Below, one piece after another: positions 63,167-64,000 of a DNA stretch of 64,000 nucleotides (positions are counted from its first letter, which is position 1; the number at the start of each line of letters is the position of its first letter). The stretch is taken from assembly GCF_019635935.1 (NCBI RefSeq), contig NZ_JAHBYN010000001.1:434001-498000 (forward strand), written 5' to 3'. This stretch comes from Parvibaculum sp. GTDB taxonomy: Bacteria; Pseudomonadota; Alphaproteobacteria; Parvibaculales; Parvibaculaceae. The notes beneath the pieces are model-generated. The model did not search any database, was not told the origin of the DNA, and saw only the letters and a list, made by a program, of their open reading frames with translations. The translations under genes and the position numbers were made by a program.

Positions 63167-64000
63167 TCACCCGATCACCCGCTTCACACAGGCCTGCCAC
63201 CGCCCGTAACGCTCCGCCCGCTCGCTTTCCGCCATTTCCGGCTCGAAGCCGCGTTCGCGCCGCCAGTGCCGCGCCACATCCGCCGCGTCGCCGTAAAATC
63301 CTGTCTGCATGCCGGCGAGATAGGCCGCCCCCAGCGCCGTCGTCTCGGTCACTTCCGGGCGTTCCACCGGCCGCCCGATAATGTCGGTGAGGTTCTGCAT
63401 GAACCAGTTATTGGCGACCATGCCGCCATCGACGCGCAGCGCCTGCGGGCTTGTCAGCCCCGCCGCCTTCATGTCGTCGCCCATCGCATCCATCAGGTCG
63501 CGCGTCTGGAACGACACGCTTTCAAGCGCCGCCCTGACAATCTCCTTCGCGCCCGTGTCGCGCGTCATGCCGAACAGTGCCGCCCGCACATCGGGCTCCC
63601 AGTAAGGCGCGCCGAGCCCGGTGAAGGCCGGCACCAGCACGGCCTGGCTGTTGTGATTGGCCTCGCGCGCCATTTCCTCGCTCTCGGCCGAACTGTCGAC
63701 AAGTTTCATCTCGTCGCGCAGCCATTGCACGATGGCGCCGGCCATGAAGATCGAGCCTTCCAGCGCATAGGTTGTCTTGCCGCCGATCCGGTAAGCAACG
63801 GTGCCGAGCAGCCGGTTGCGGCTTGTCACCCGCCGCGCGCCGGTGTTGACCACCGCGAAACAGCCCGTGCCATAGGTCGATTTCATCAGCCCCGGCTCGA
63901 AACAGGCCTGCCCCACGGTTGCCGCCTGCTGGTCGCCGGCGACGCCCGCCACCGGAATTTCGGCGCCGAGCAAATCCTTCGCCGTCACGCCGAAATCGGC
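63167..64000 (-). CDS. glpK: Glycerol kinase (5' end outside window)
   Basis: C-terminal 277 residues of a FGGY-family kinase phosphorylating glycerol to glycerol-3-phosphate. Present: GVAGDQQAATVGQACFEPG and MKSTYGTGCFAVVNTG of the substrate cleft, PAFTGLGAPYWEPDVRA, and DGGMVANNWFMQNLTDIIGR (ATP domain), which together point to GlpK rather than xylulokinase. The 5' part lies beyond the right edge. No other glycerol gene is visible in the window. Confidence 0.93.
   Translation of the reverse strand, partial: ADFGVTAKDLLGAEIPVAGVAGDQQAATVGQACFEPGLMKSTYGTGCFAVVNTGARRVTSRNRLLGTVAYRIGGKTTYALEGSIFMAGAIVQWLRDEMKLVDSSAESEEMAREANHNSQAVLVPAFTGLGAPYWEPDVRAALFGMTRDTGAKEIVRAALESVSFQTRDLMDAMGDDMKAAGLTSPQALRVDGGMVANNWFMQNLTDIIGRPVERPEVTETTALGAAYLAGMQTGFYGDAADVARHWRRERGFEPEMAESERAERYGRWQACVKRVIG

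Overview
The window is GC-rich, tightly packed chromosomal DNA of an alphaproteobacterium. The evidence is protein-level: an ATP12-type F1 chaperone, a short-LID adenylate kinase, two tuf genes with tRNA-Tyr-Gly upstream and tRNA-Trp downstream of one, the chain rplQ-degP/rarA-crcB-rluC-HAD-asmA-ATP12, a PccA/PccB pair and bfd/bfr genes. A Parvibaculum- or Rhizobiales-like organism fits, but genus is inference. No phage, transposase, plasmid or CRISPR signal was seen.

Layout. (1) 1-10.9 kb, minus strand: an exported bactofilin-like protein cut by the left edge, both propionyl-CoA carboxylase subunits separated by intergenic palindromes, then a six-gene chain (rarA, crcB, rluC, HAD phosphatase, AsmA, ATP12) in which every junction is a 4-bp start/stop overlap. 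(2) 11.0-13.4 kb: plus-strand bfd and bfr (iron storage and release), then a periplasmic Do-type protease. (3) 13.5-46.6 kb, minus strand: the core gene-expression locus. Read in the direction of transcription it is tRNA-Tyr, tRNA-Gly, tuf, tRNA-Trp, secE, nusG, rplKAJL, rpoBC, terminator, rpsL, rpsG, fusA, a second tuf, the S10 and spc gene sets through secY-adk, then rpsM, rpsK, rpoA, rplQ and a terminator. One small membrane-protein gene interrupts it on the plus strand between rpoC and rpsL. (4) 46.8-54.2 kb, mixed strands: rlmB, a family-10 fucosyltransferase-like gene, a lytic transglycosylase, a GST/SspA-like protein, tRNA-Thr, a class III aminotransferase plus glutamine-synthetase-like pair, and a small exported Rap1a/Tai-like protein. 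(5) 54.3-64 kb, minus strand: catabolic genes: glycerol kinase (cut by the right edge), a GlcD-type FAD oxidase, a class II aldolase-like protein, a molybdenum hydroxylase large subunit without its usual partner subunits, a TetR regulator, an unrecognised 346-residue protein with ferritin-like motifs, an SDR and an LLM flavin oxidoreductase.

How the genes work together. Region 3 supplies the ribosome, RNA polymerase, elongation factors and the Sec translocon from one locus. Visible control elements include a strong promoter inside the adk 3' end for rpsM-rplQ, a promoter ahead of tRNA-Tyr, a long leader before rplJ, a hairpin between rplL and rpoB, and terminators after rpoC and rplQ. The least explained part is region 5, above all the TetR / unknown di-iron-like / SDR / LLM block, which looks like a small regulated oxidation pathway with no substrate I can name.
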